From positions 1 through 64,000 of the forward strand of contig NZ_JAFMZP010000001.1 of the NCBI RefSeq assembly GCF_024436435.1: DNA of 64,000 nt. The letters run 5' to 3'. Position numbers and translations under genes: made by a program. The notes beneath the pieces were generated by a model, which worked only from the letters and a program-made list of their open reading frames with translations, was not told where the DNA came from and searched no databases. Source of the DNA: Desertivirga xinjiangensis (lineage in GTDB: Bacteria; Bacteroidota; Bacteroidia; Sphingobacteriales; Sphingobacteriaceae). Shown one piece after another: positions 54,858-63,528 of the stretch (positions within the stretch are counted from its first letter, which is position 1; every line of letters starts with the position of its first letter).

Positions 54858-55796
54858 ATGAAAATTGGCTTAGACATAATGGGCGGAGATTTTGCTCCCA
54901 AAGCAACAGTTTTGGGAGCAATTGCGGCCTATAAATCTTTAGATCCAAGTCAGAAGCTTGTTCTAATTGGAGACAAAGAGTTAGCTCTTCCTATATTCAA
55001 GGAACAGGAATTTAACCCGGATCATTTCGAGTTTGTTCATACTACAGAAGTTGTGGGTATGGGCGAACACCCTACAAAAGCTATTACTCAAAAACCTAAT
55101 TCGAGTATCAGCGTTGGCTTCAGAATGCTTAAAGAAGGATCGATCAACTCGTTTTCTTCTGCAGGTAACACCGGGGCTATGCTTGTTGGCGCAATGTTTA
55201 GCGTTAAAACTATTCCGGGAGTGATCCGACCTGCTATTTCATCGATAGTGCCAAAACTAAAAAGCGGTTTTGGTATTATGCTTGATGTTGGTGCTAATGC
55301 TGATTGTAAACCCGATACTCTTCTACAATTTGGTATTTTGGGCAAATTATTCGCCGAAAATATCATGGGCATCTCTAATCCAAAAGTTGGTTTGATCAAT
55401 ATTGGTGAAGAGGAAGAGAAAGGCAATTTACTGATGCAGGCTACGCATCCTTTGATGAGAGATACCAATATGTTCAATTTTATTGGAAACATTGAGGGAC
55501 GGGATCTATTCGAGGATAAAGCTGATGTGGTAGTTTGTGATGGCTTTACCGGAAATGTAATGCTTAAGCTCGCGGAAACATTTTACGTTCTTACTCTTAA
55601 AAAAGGTTTTAAAGATGACTTTTTTGCCAAGTTTAACTATGAACAATATGGTGGAAGCCCTATTTTGGGTGTTAATGCACCGGTAATTATTGGGCATGGT
55701 ATATCTACTCCGGAAGCAATTAAGAACATGGTTCTTTTATCCCGAAGTATGATACAAACTAAACTTGTGGAAAAAATTACATCTGCTTTTAAATAG
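54858..55796 (+). CDS. plsX: Phosphate acyltransferase PlsX
   Basis: 312 residues. Makes acyl-phosphate from acyl-ACP for phospholipid synthesis. MKIGLDIMGGDFAPKA, SSISVGFRMLKEG, SAGNTGAMLVGAMF, LDVGANADCKP and VVCDGFTGNVMLKLAE are signature blocks. It lies 15 nt after rpmF and 12 nt before fabH, in an operon linking ribosome and membrane-lipid synthesis. Confidence 0.96.
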   Translation: MKIGLDIMGGDFAPKATVLGAIAAYKSLDPSQKLVLIGDKELALPIFKEQEFNPDHFEFVHTTEVVGMGEHPTKAITQKPNSSISVGFRMLKEGSINSFSSAGNTGAMLVGAMFSVKTIPGVIRPAISSIVPKLKSGFGIMLDVGANADCKPDTLLQFGILGKLFAENIMGISNPKVGLINIGEEEEKGNLLMQATHPLMRDTNMFNFIGNIEGRDLFEDKADVVVCDGFTGNVMLKLAETFYVLTLKKGFKDDFFAKFNYEQYGGSPILGVNAPVIIGHGISTPEAIKNMVLLSRSMIQTKLVEKITSAFK

Positions 55797-55808
55797 TTCA
55801 TACGGATT

Positions 55809-56798
55809 ATGCAAAAAATCTACGCTGCGATAACAGCGGTTCATGGCTATGTTCCAGATTATGTGTTAACTAATCATGAACTGGAAACAATGGTCGATAC
55901 CAACGATGAGTGGATCACCTCTCGTACGGGTATTAAAGAAAGAAGAATATTGAAAGGCGAAGGCCTTGCAACTTCTGATATGGCGGTTCCTGCCGTCAAA
56001 GGCCTTCTTGAAAAGAGAGGCATCGGAGCAGAGGAAATAGATCTTATTATCTTCTGTACATCAACTCCTGATATGGTTTTCCCGGCTACGGCAAATATTC
56101 TTGCCGACAAGGTAGGGGCTAAAAATGCCTGGGGGTACGACTTGCAGGCGGCTTGCTCTGGTTTTGTTTTTGGCTTAACCACAGGAGCTCAGTTTATCGA
56201 ATCAGGGAAACACAAAAAAGTATTAGTGGTTGGTGGCGATAAAATGTCATCCATTGTGAATTATGAAGACCGTACAACCTGTATTATTTTTGGTGATGGC
56301 TGCGCCGCTGTGCTGCTTGAGCCAAATGAAGAAGGCTTCGGTCTGGTTGATTCTGTTTTAAAGAGCGATGGCTCCGGGCGTCCGTTCCTCAACTTAAAAG
56401 CTGGTGGATCTCTGCGCCCTGCTTCCTACGAAACTATCGATAATAAAGAGCATTTCGCTTATCAGGAAGGACAGGCTGTGTTTAAGTTTGCCGTTACTAA
56501 TATGGCAGACGTGGCAGCTGAAGTAATGGAGCGTAATAACCTTACGGCTGAGGATATTGCCTGGCTTGTGCCTCATCAGGCGAACAAGAGAATTATTGAT
56601 GCCACTGCAAACCGCTGCGGCGTAAGCTCTGACAAGGTGATGATAAATATTCATCGCTACGGAAATACTACCAACGGAACTATTCCTCTTTGTTTATGGG
56701 AGTGGGAAAGTAAACTGAAAAAAGGAGATAATTTGATATTAGCTGCTTTTGGAGGAGGTTTTACCTGGGGCGCTGCGTACCTTAAGTGGGCGTATTAG
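55809..56798 (+). CDS. fabH: 3-oxoacyl-ACP synthase III
   Basis: 329 residues. Condenses acetyl-CoA (or another short acyl-CoA) with malonyl-ACP to start fatty-acid synthesis. Catalytic Cys116 in [11 protein letters not shown], His in VPHQANKRI and Asn in [10 protein letters not shown] are present. The [16 protein letters not shown]-terminus is typical. Follows plsX by 12 nt. Confidence 0.95.
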   Translation: MQKIYAAITAVHGYVPDYVLTNHELETMVDTNDEWITSRTGIKERRILKGEGLATSDMAVPAVKGLLEKRGIGAEEIDLIIFCTSTPDMVFPATANILADKVGAKNAWGYDLQAACSGFVFGLTTGAQFIESGKHKKVLVVGGDKMSSIVNYEDRTTCIIFGDGCAAVLLEPNEEGFGLVDSVLKSDGSGRPFLNLKAGGSLRPASYETIDNKEHFAYQEGQAVFKFAVTNMADVAAEVMERNNLTAEDIAWLVPHQANKRIIDATANRCGVSSDKVMINIHRYGNTTNGTIPLCLWEWESKLKKGDNLILAAFGGGFTWGAAYLKWAY

Positions 56799-56932
56799 TT
56801 ATAAGTACCAGATTATAACTTATAGTGCTACATTGAAAGTAGTAAGTTATATTAGTGAGTCGAAAGTTGAATTGCTTTTAGAAATAATTTGATTTTTGGA
56901 TTTTTAAAATAAAAACAAGCTTAACCAATAAA
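56799..56932 (+). other. fabH-accB leader with competing hairpins
   Basis: GTTATAA (56798-56804) pairs with TTATAAC (56813-56819), while ATAACTTA (56815-56822), which overlaps it, pairs with TAAGTTAT (56843-56850). The two folds exclude each other. It may be an attenuator or a degenerate palindromic repeat. Confidence 0.35.
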
Positions 56933-57418
56933 ATGGATATTAAACAGGTTCAGGAACTAATCCGATTTGTTTCCAAATCAGGTGTAAATGAAGTTTCTAT
57001 AGAAGAGAAAGATTTTAAGATCACCATAAAAACCAATCAGGCTCCAACGTATATAAATGCGACAGTGCCTGCTCCTGTCATGCCTGCGGCTGCAGCACCA
57101 CAACCTGCTGCGGTGGCACAACCGGTAGCAGAAGTAAAAGCTCCAGCTGCGGTAGCCCAGCCAGTGGAAAACGCAAATTACATTACAATAAAGTCGCCAA
57201 TGATCGGTACTTTCTACCGCTCTGCCAGTCCTGATAAGCCTTCATTTGTGAATGTGGGTGATGAAGTGAAAGCAGGCCAGGTGATTTGCATTATCGAGGC
57301 AATGAAATTGTTCAATGAAATTGAATCTGAAGTTTCAGGCCGTATTGTTAAAGTGCTTGTAGAAAATTCGAGCCCGGTTGAATACGATCAACCGTTATTC
57401 CTTGTAGAACCAGCATAA
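56933..57418 (+). CDS. accB: Biotin carboxyl carrier protein of acetyl-CoA carboxylase
   Basis: 161 residues. Carries biotin between carboxylase and transferase. The N-terminal part [24 protein letters not shown], an Ala/Pro/Val-rich linker (~43-80) and the biotinyl domain with [11 protein letters not shown] (biotinylated Lys125) are all present. It is followed by accC. Confidence 0.96.
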   Translation: MDIKQVQELIRFVSKSGVNEVSIEEKDFKITIKTNQAPTYINATVPAPVMPAAAAPQPAAVAQPVAEVKAPAAVAQPVENANYITIKSPMIGTFYRSASPDKPSFVNVGDEVKAGQVICIIEAMKLFNEIESEVSGRIVKVLVENSSPVEYDQPLFLVEPA

Positions 57419-57436
57419 GATAAATAATTTATAAAG

Positions 57437-57496
57437 TGTGCAAATGCGTTGAAGGTTGTCCATCGGCGCTTCTGCACATTGTCTTATTTGCACATT
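57437..57496. promoter_or_regulatory. Inverted and direct repeats between accB and accC
   Basis: TGTGCAAAT (57437-57445) is mirrored by ATTTGCACA (57486-57494). TGCACATT is also repeated directly at 57473-57480 and 57489-57496. It may be an operator or a repeat relic. Confidence 0.3.
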
Positions 57497-57503
57497 TTAT
57501 ATT

Positions 57504-58853
57504 ATGTTTAAAAAAATACTAATTGCAAACCGTGGCGAGATAGCTTTGCGTATTATCCGCACCTGTAAAGAAATGGGAGTTAAAACTGTTGCGGTTTACT
57601 CTACGGCCGACAGAGAGAGTTTGCATGTAAGATTTGCTGATGAAGCCGTATGTATCGGGCCTCCGGCAAGCAAAGACTCATATCTAAATATCCCTAATAT
57701 TATTTCAGCAGCAGAACTAACTAATGCTGACGCTATACATCCTGGTTACGGTTTCTTGTCGGAAAACGCGAAGTTTTCGGCCATTTGCCGTGATTATGGG
57801 ATTAAATTTATTGGCGCCACCCCCGAGCAGATCAATGATATGGGCGACAAGGCGTCGGCAAAAGAGACAATGAAGAATGCGGGTGTGCCTACTATACCTG
57901 GTTCTGATGGTTTGCTTAACGATGTTAAAGAGGGTATTAAGGTAGCTAACGAAATTGGTTATCCGGTGATCCTTAAAGCCACCGCCGGTGGTGGTGGTCG
58001 TGGCATGCGTATTGTCTGGAAAGATGAGGAGTTTGAACCGGCATGGGATTCCGCACGCCAGGAAGCTGGGGCAGCTTTCGGTAACGATGGTATTTACCTT
58101 GAGAAATTTGTAGAGGATCCGCGTCATATCGAAATCCAGGTGATCGGGGATCAATATGGCTCTGTATCTCACCTTTCCGAACGTGATTGTTCTATACAGC
58201 GTCGCCACCAGAAACTGGTTGAAGAATCTCCTTCGCCGTTTATGACCGACAGTCTCCGCGAAAAAATGGGCGAAGCTGCCGTAAAAGGAGCAAAAGCGGT
58301 AAATTATGAAGGTGCGGGTACCATCGAATTTCTTGTGGATAAACATAGAAACTTCTATTTCATGGAAATGAATACCCGTATCCAAGTAGAGCACCCGGTT
58401 ACAGAGGAAGTTATCAACTATGATCTTATCAAAGAACAGATCAAAGTCGCTTCTGGAATACCTATCTCGGGTAAAAATTATTTTCCAGAAAAACACGCTC
58501 TGGAATGTCGTATCAATGCTGAAGATCCGTTTAACGGCTTCAGGCCTTCTCCGGGAAAGATCACTCATTTCCATTCTCCAGGTGGTCATGGCGTAAGGGT
58601 CGATACTCATGTGTATGCAGGCTATCAGATACCTCCTAATTACGATTCGATGATTGCCAAGCTGATCTGCACCGGACAAACCCGGGAGGAGGCTATATCT
58701 ACTATGGAACGGGCTTTGAGCGAGTTTGTAATTGAGGGTATTAAAACTACCATTCCTTTTCACATAAAATTGTTAAAAGATCCTAACTTTAGGGCTGGAA
58801 ACTTTACCACCAAGTTTATGGAAAGTTTCGATCTGAGCGATGGTGGAAACTAG
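57504..58853 (+). CDS. accC: Biotin carboxylase subunit of acetyl-CoA carboxylase
   Basis: 449 residues. ATP-grasp enzyme carboxylating biotin on Acc[26 protein letters not shown], the [10 protein letters not shown] motif, the Gly-rich ATP loop [30 protein letters not shown] and [16 protein letters not shown] (catalytic Glu/Arg) are present. The ATG at 57504 is preferred to a TTG-type start 48 nt upstream that would add a poorly conserved leader. Confidence 0.96.
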   Translation: MFKKILIANRGEIALRIIRTCKEMGVKTVAVYSTADRESLHVRFADEAVCIGPPASKDSYLNIPNIISAAELTNADAIHPGYGFLSENAKFSAICRDYGIKFIGATPEQINDMGDKASAKETMKNAGVPTIPGSDGLLNDVKEGIKVANEIGYPVILKATAGGGGRGMRIVWKDEEFEPAWDSARQEAGAAFGNDGIYLEKFVEDPRHIEIQVIGDQYGSVSHLSERDCSIQRRHQKLVEESPSPFMTDSLREKMGEAAVKGAKAVNYEGAGTIEFLVDKHRNFYFMEMNTRIQVEHPVTEEVINYDLIKEQIKVASGIPISGKNYFPEKHALECRINAEDPFNGFRPSPGKITHFHSPGGHGVRVDTHVYAGYQIPPNYDSMIAKLICTGQTREEAISTMERALSEFVIEGIKTTIPFHIKLLKDPNFRAGNFTTKFMESFDLSDGGN

Positions 58854-58869
58854 GAAAAAAAATAAATGT

Positions 58870-58904
58870 AAATACCACTCTACCTTGTAGGGTGGTATTT
58901 TTTG
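58870..58904 (+). terminator. accB-accC terminator
   Basis: 58870-58883 pairs with 58887-58900 (14 positions, one mismatch or wobble) around CTT, followed by T-run to 58904. Confidence 0.9.
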
Positions 58905-58927
58905 TTTAGTACAGTTGTTTCAAAATA

Positions 58928-59809
58928 ATGAGCGAAAAACGAACAACCGATCTGATACAGGCTATAAAAGATAAGGGAACGACTATTGATGCGGAGATGT
59001 CGTTCTTTGATCATTTGGAGGTACTTCGCTGGCACTTGATACGCTCGGCAATAGCCATAGTTCTTTTTACCAGCCTTGCTTTTGTTTACTACGACTGGAT
59101 CTTTGATACGCTTATCCTTGGACCCAAGCACCCTGATTTTTGGACATACAGAATGATGTGTTCCCTTGGGGAGAGGTTTAATCTGGGACCTGACTTTTGT
59201 ATCAGGGAGATCCCTTTTAAGATTATCAATACGGAGATGGCCGGGCAGTTTACGCTTCAGCTTAATTCTTCTTTGTTAATAGGTATAATACTGGGTTTCC
59301 CGTACCTTTTGTATGAAATATGGAGGTTCGTAAAACCTGGTTTAACCGAAAAAGAGAGCAGCTCGGCAAGTGGATTCGTTTTTTACGCGACCCTGCTGTT
59401 TATGCTAGGAATACTGTTTGGCTACTATGTTATAGCACCGCTGTCAATAAATTTCCTGGCCAACTATAATATTAGCACGCTTATCGAAAATACGATCACC
59501 ATCGATTCGTATTTGTCGTCGGTTGCCACTTTAACGGTAGGAGCTGGTATTACTTTTGAGTTGCCTATAGTGATCTTTATATTATCTAAGCTGGGGATAA
59601 TGACGCCCGCTTTTATGCGTTCTTCGAGAAGATACGCTACGGTAATCATACTGATCATTGCCGCAGTTGTTACTCCAACGCCCGACCTGTTAACAATGCT
59701 TACGGTTAGTTTTCCTCTGTTCCTGTTATATGAGGTTAGTATAATTATTTCGGGCAGGGTAGAAGCTAGAAGGAAAAAGGCCGAACTGGATTTTTATTCG
59801 AGAAGTTAA
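58928..59809 (+). CDS. tatC: Sec-independent protein translocase TatC
   Basis: 293 residues, six membrane helices. Core receptor of the twin-arginine export pathway. The MSFFDHLEVLRWHLIRS N-terminus, YEIWRFVKPGLTEKESSS (conserved Glu in the first periplasmic region) and FELPIVIFILSKLGIM are typical. No tatA or tatB is in the window. It is probably co-transcribed with rpiB 52 nt downstream. Confidence 0.93.
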   Translation: MSEKRTTDLIQAIKDKGTTIDAEMSFFDHLEVLRWHLIRSAIAIVLFTSLAFVYYDWIFDTLILGPKHPDFWTYRMMCSLGERFNLGPDFCIREIPFKIINTEMAGQFTLQLNSSLLIGIILGFPYLLYEIWRFVKPGLTEKESSSASGFVFYATLLFMLGILFGYYVIAPLSINFLANYNISTLIENTITIDSYLSSVATLTVGAGITFELPIVIFILSKLGIMTPAFMRSSRRYATVIILIIAAVVTPTPDLLTMLTVSFPLFLLYEVSIIISGRVEARRKKAELDFYSRS

Positions 59810-59861
59810 TCGATACGGCTCGATGAACTAGTAAATCTTTAAATATAATATTACAATACAG

Positions 59862-60299
59862 ATGGATACTAAAAAGGTGACGATAGCCATTGGTGCAGAT
59901 CACGCAGGTTTTGAATACAAGGAATTATTAAAAGAATTTCTTAAGGATTTTAATGTGAAAGATTTCGGAACTTACAGTTCAGACTCTGCGGATTATCCTG
60001 ATTTCGCACACCCGGTGGCTTCAGCCATCGAAGCGGAAGAGTTTACACTTGGTATACTCGTATGTGGAAGTGCCAATGGAGTTGCTATCACTGCTAACAA
60101 ACATCAGGGTATACGTGCCGCCATTTGCTGGACTGAAGAGATTGCCGGATTGGCTCGTATGCATAATAATGCTAATGTGTTGTGTATACCAGCTCGTTTT
60201 GTATCTGAGGATGCAGCAAAATCTATTACGACTACTTTTATCGAAACAGAATTTGAAGGTGGCAGACATGCGACCCGGGTGGGGAAAATTTCATGTTAA
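59862..60299 (+). CDS. rpiB: Ribose 5-phosphate isomerase B
   Basis: 145 residues. Interconverts ribose-5-P and ribulose-5-P. IAIGADHAGFEYKELLKEF, DYPDFAHPVA, the catalytic Cys in LVCGSANGVAITANKHQGIRAA and the C-terminal FEGGRHATRVGKIS motif are present. The active-site loop is CGSANG, a known variant of CGTGIG. Cytoplasmic. Confidence 0.94.
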   Translation: MDTKKVTIAIGADHAGFEYKELLKEFLKDFNVKDFGTYSSDSADYPDFAHPVASAIEAEEFTLGILVCGSANGVAITANKHQGIRAAICWTEEIAGLARMHNNANVLCIPARFVSEDAAKSITTTFIETEFEGGRHATRVGKISC

Positions 60300-60682
60300 T
60301 GAGATTTTATTCGATCAAGCGGAAAAGTTGGGGGCGAAGTATGTTAACGCCTATCGTCATGCCGAATTTACTTCGGCATCTCTTGAACGATGCATGAAGG
60401 GCAAGTTCAGGCAAGAGGTCCTGAAACAAGTTCAGGATGACGAAGAAAGAAAGCCCGCAACTTTCCGCTATCCACTATATCATAGGCTGTCCATAGAGTT
60501 CCGCAGGGTCTCAATGGACTCCTTAATAGAAAAGAGTCTCCGCGACTCACTAACGCACCATATCTGAGGCTTAATCGAGTCGGAGGCTCTCATTTATTGA
60601 TTAATCCGTAGTCTCCCGGCGCATAGATCCTTCTCGCAAGACAACGGACAAACGAACTTACAATTTATCACTTAACGCTATT
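60300..60682. other. 383-nt intergenic region with a branched palindromic repeat
   Basis: No credible gene is present. Bases 60355-60442 form a complex inverted repeat (own entry). The rest (60443-60680) is moderately GC-rich with GAGTC/GACTC inversions near 60535-60548 and no strong promoter or terminator. Confidence 0.65.
60355..60442. repeat. Branched palindromic intergenic repeat
   Basis: Outer arms CGTCAT 60355-60360 / ATGACG 60437-60442; hairpin TGCCGAA 60360-60366 / TTCGGCA 60372-60378; stem CTCTTG 60380-60385 / CAAGAG 60412-60417; hairpin TCCTGAA 60419-60425 / TTCAGGA 60431-60437. The CTGAAACAAGTTCAG core resembles dispersed repeats seen across many bacterial genomes. Confidence 0.7.
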
Positions 60683-62257
60683 ATGAAATTACAGCTTGGT
60701 TCTTGTTTTTTTGCTTTAAGTCTGGCCTTTCTGGGTTTTGCGCAGCAAAATCCGGAGGCACTTAGATACAGCAGGCTAATTGATACTGCAACATCCTATA
60801 AACATTTGAGCATACTGGCTTCCGATGAATTTGAGGGACGTGAAACCGGAAAACCTGGTGCAACAAAAGCTGCAAATTATCTGGCCGGAGAATTTAAGAA
60901 GCTTGGACTGAAAGCCCCGGTAAATAATAGCTGGTTTCAGAACGTAGATTTAATTGAAAATTCACTGACAGTAAAACGGTTTACTGTCAACGGGAAGCCA
61001 CTGGAACACTTACATGATTTTTACATCAAAGGTTTTTTGGGAAGTTTCAAGGTAGACGTTAAGGAAGTTGTGTTTGCCGGGTATGGCATCAGCAATGAGA
61101 AGTACAACGATTATGCTGGTGTTGATATACGGGGGAAAGTGGTGATGCTGATCGCGAAGGGAGAACCTGTAAAAGCAGGGAAGTCTGTGATCACCGGGAG
61201 AACTGAACTCTCTGACTGGAGCAATTCTCTGAATAAAAGGGTTGATGCTCTGAAATTAAAAAAGCCGGCCTTGATACTTCTTATAAAAGAGGAACTGAAT
61301 GCGTCGTTAAAAATTAGCAGGGCACATCTGGAAAAACCCTCAATTGCAATTAACAGATCAGCCAAAGAAGTGCAAACGGAAGTGCCGGTAGTATCAATAA
61401 CTGCCGAGACTGCTGATAAATTCTTAGCGCCCTCAAAAACAACTCTTCAGCAGTTAAAAAGTTTGATCGCCAAAACCGGAACGCCAGCTTCAAAAGTAGT
61501 GATGTCCCGCTTTGCCGCAAGTTTTCTCTCACAAAACAGCAAAATACCAGCGGTTAACGTACTTGGATATCTGGAAGGAAGCGACCTGAAAGATGAGCTG
61601 GTAGTGGTTTCTGCACATTACGATCATGTGGGATTAAACCCCGGCGGAGCCGACACTGTCTTTAACGGAGCCGACGATGACGGGTCCGGAACTACTGCAG
61701 TGCTCGAAATGGCAGAAGCTTTTACAGCAGCGAAGAAAGACGGTAAGGGCCCAAGGAGAAGCATGCTTTTTCTTCTTGTAGTGGGCGAGGAGAAAGGCCT
61801 TTTAGGCTCAGAATGGTACTCAGACCATCCTGTATTTCCTTTAAAAAATACAGTTGCAAATCTGAATATTGATATGATAGGCCGGGTTGACCCTGCACAT
61901 AAGAATAAAGCTGATTATTGTTATTTAATTGGTTCGGATAAGTTAAGTACTGACCTGCATAAGATCAGCGAACGTACCAATGCAACTTATACCAAACTCG
62001 ATATTGACTATAAATATAATGCTCCGGACGATCCTGAAAGGATCTATTACCGCTCAGACCATTACAACTTCGCAAAACATAATATTCCGATCATCTTCTA
62101 TTTCAACGGAATTCATGAAGACTACCATCAACCTGGAGACGAAATATCTAAAATAGACTTTCCGTTGTTAGTAAAGCGCGCGCAACTGGTTTTCTTCACT
62201 GCCTGGGATTTGGCCAACCGGGATAAAAGGCCAGTGGTGGATGTGCGTAAAGAGTGA
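60683..62257 (+). CDS. Secreted M28-family zinc aminopeptidase
   Basis: 524 residues with a signal peptide (~1-21, ending GFAQQ). The M28 zinc ligands are all visible: His in SAHYDHVG (~312), Asp in GADDDGSGT (~332), catalytic Glu-Glu in VVGEEKGLLGSEW (~371), Asp in NIDMIGR and His in EDYHQPGDE. A PA-like insert (~150-260) sits between. It removes N-terminal residues from peptides in the periplasm or outside. A TPR-like or cleavage partner is not adjacent. Confidence 0.9.
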   Translation: MKLQLGSCFFALSLAFLGFAQQNPEALRYSRLIDTATSYKHLSILASDEFEGRETGKPGATKAANYLAGEFKKLGLKAPVNNSWFQNVDLIENSLTVKRFTVNGKPLEHLHDFYIKGFLGSFKVDVKEVVFAGYGISNEKYNDYAGVDIRGKVVMLIAKGEPVKAGKSVITGRTELSDWSNSLNKRVDALKLKKPALILLIKEELNASLKISRAHLEKPSIAINRSAKEVQTEVPVVSITAETADKFLAPSKTTLQQLKSLIAKTGTPASKVVMSRFAASFLSQNSKIPAVNVLGYLEGSDLKDELVVVSAHYDHVGLNPGGADTVFNGADDDGSGTTAVLEMAEAFTAAKKDGKGPRRSMLFLLVVGEEKGLLGSEWYSDHPVFPLKNTVANLNIDMIGRVDPAHKNKADYCYLIGSDKLSTDLHKISERTNATYTKLDIDYKYNAPDDPERIYYRSDHYNFAKHNIPIIFYFNGIHEDYHQPGDEISKIDFPLLVKRAQLVFFTAWDLANRDKRPVVDVRKE

Positions 62258-62270
62258 TGAATTCTACGCT

Positions 62271-62310
62271 CTTCGGGACTCCCGCTCTTTGGGATTTATA
62301 AATCCCGAAG
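62271..62310. repeat. Short palindromic intergenic repeat
   Basis: CTTCGGGA (62271-62278) is mirrored by TCCCGAAG (62303-62310), and GGGATTTATAAATCCC (62291-62306) is a perfect self-palindrome inside. A possible relic of a dispersed repeat family. Confidence 0.45.
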
Positions 62311-62338
62311 CAATATCATAGGATCTGTGATCCGCATA

Positions 62339-62384
62339 AAAGAGAAATGGCTTGATATCTAATGTCAAGCCATTTCTCTTTATT
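62339..62384. terminator. Bidirectional terminator, perfect 17-bp stem
   Basis: 62339-62355 pairs with 62365-62381 around a 9-nt loop. It lies between the M28 peptidase (+) and the small outer-membrane protein (-), with short A/T tracts on both sides. Confidence 0.85.
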
Positions 62385-62392
62385 GTTGTTAA

Positions 62393-62875
62393 CTAGAACG
62401 TTATCCTTACCGATAAGCCAACACCCCGCGGGTCAAAATCAGTATCTGGAGCCAGTTCAAGAGCAGGTTTCCAGTCGAGTGAAAGGTTGATCGGTGCGCC
62501 GTCGAATTTGTAATCAAGACCCAGCACGCCATCAACGCTTAAAAGAAGATCATTGTCTCTATCACGCCAATCATTTTTGTAGTCCACACTACCAAGGGTA
62601 CCACCGCCACCATAATACCATCTTAGGCCGGGAGCTCCCTGAATCGCATTGTGTACCTCATACAGACCGGTTAAACGAAATTCGGAATAATTGCTCCTGC
62701 TACGAATATTGAGGATGAAATCTAAAGCTCTATCTGACTGAAGGAAGGTTTTAAATGTAACGCCATAAGCATCTCCAAGCCTCACACCCAAAGCGTTTTT
62801 ATATTGAGCTTTAGTAGATGTAGAAGCAAACATTAAAAATGATGCGAATAGGATTGATAAGAATAATTGTTTCAT
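62393..62875 (-). CDS. Small outer-membrane beta-barrel protein
   Basis: 160 residues. Signal peptide (~1-23, ending TKAQ). The rest alternates hydrophobic and polar residues in strands (GVRLGDAYGVTFKTFL, EFRLTGLYEVH, LRWYYGGGGTLGSV, GVLGLDYKF) and ends VGLSVRITF, the Phe-terminal insertion signal of small eight-strand barrels. It may be a porin-like or structural protein; function unknown. It is monocistronic. Confidence 0.75.
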   Translation of the reverse strand: MKQLFLSILFASFLMFASTSTKAQYKNALGVRLGDAYGVTFKTFLQSDRALDFILNIRSRSNYSEFRLTGLYEVHNAIQGAPGLRWYYGGGGTLGSVDYKNDWRDRDNDLLLSVDGVLGLDYKFDGAPINLSLDWKPALELAPDTDFDPRGVGLSVRITF

Positions 62876-63030
62876 AAACTTGATAAATTTGATAGAATAC
62901 AGTGCAAATCTAGTATTGTTTGAGTATTTTCTTACGCGGGTTTATAAAATGAATCTTCAGTCCTGCGTTATTTAACATTTTTTAGCGTTTATGTTGTCTT
63001 TTCCGGATGAGAGAACTATGAAATTTTATG

Positions 63031-63038
63031 TAAGTTTG
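63031..63038 (+). promoter_or_regulatory. -7 promoter box of the FKBP operon
   Basis: TAAGTTTG matches TAnnTTTG exactly, 16 nt before the ATG of the first FKBP gene. No clear -33 TTTG is present. Confidence 0.5.
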
Positions 63039-63054
63039 TGTCCTTAACGAATAG

Positions 63055-63522
63055 ATGAAAAAGGTATTATTTTTAGCTTTGGTTCTTATTGCCTCACTTA
63101 CTTCCTGTAAGAAATCAGAGCCCTACGATGCTGCTAAACAGTTGCAGATCGATGAACAAATAATTAAAGATTTTCTGAAAGCAAATGATCTGAACGCTTC
63201 GCGTGATACTTCAGGGATTTATTATATAGTCACCAGGGGTGGTTCTGGGAATGTGAAATATACGGCTTCGACAGAAGTCAAAGTGAAGTATACGTTAAGG
63301 CTGTTAGATGGAACCGTCATTCCACAGACGACAGAACCAGTAAAATTTACGTTGGGAAACGTTATTCCCGGATGGCAAATAGGAATCCAGAAGATCCAGC
63401 CAGGCGGTAAGATCCGCCTCCTTGTACCTTCTGTGTATGCCTACCAGCAGCAAAGTCAGGGTGGAATCCCTGCAAACGCTGTGCTTGATTTTGATATTGA
63501 ATTATTAGAGATTGTATATTAA
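63055..63522 (+). CDS. FKBP-type peptidyl-prolyl isomerase lipoprotein
   Basis: 155 residues. Lipobox LTSC with Cys18; a short N-terminal helix (LQIDEQIIKDFLKANDL) then the FKBP domain: GSGNVKYTASTEVKVKYTLRLLDGTVI, TLGNVIPGWQIGIQKIQPGGKIRLLVPSVYAY and ANAVLDFDIELLEIVY. The VIPGW block contacts proline substrate. It acts on proteins in the periplasm. A second FKBP lipoprotein starts 6 nt downstream, so the two form an operon. Confidence 0.92.
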   Translation: MKKVLFLALVLIASLTSCKKSEPYDAAKQLQIDEQIIKDFLKANDLNASRDTSGIYYIVTRGGSGNVKYTASTEVKVKYTLRLLDGTVIPQTTEPVKFTLGNVIPGWQIGIQKIQPGGKIRLLVPSVYAYQQQSQGGIPANAVLDFDIELLEIVY

Positions 63523-63528
63523 TTAAAG

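Noticed and set aside
57717-58763. 348-codon minus-strand frame inside accC
   Set aside because: Long only because of the codon bias of accC; no motif, no start signal, and accC is unmistakable.
60049-60567. 172-residue reading frame covering the end of rpiB and the repeat
   Set aside because: It overlaps rpiB in another frame and then runs through a palindromic repeat; composition is not coding-like.
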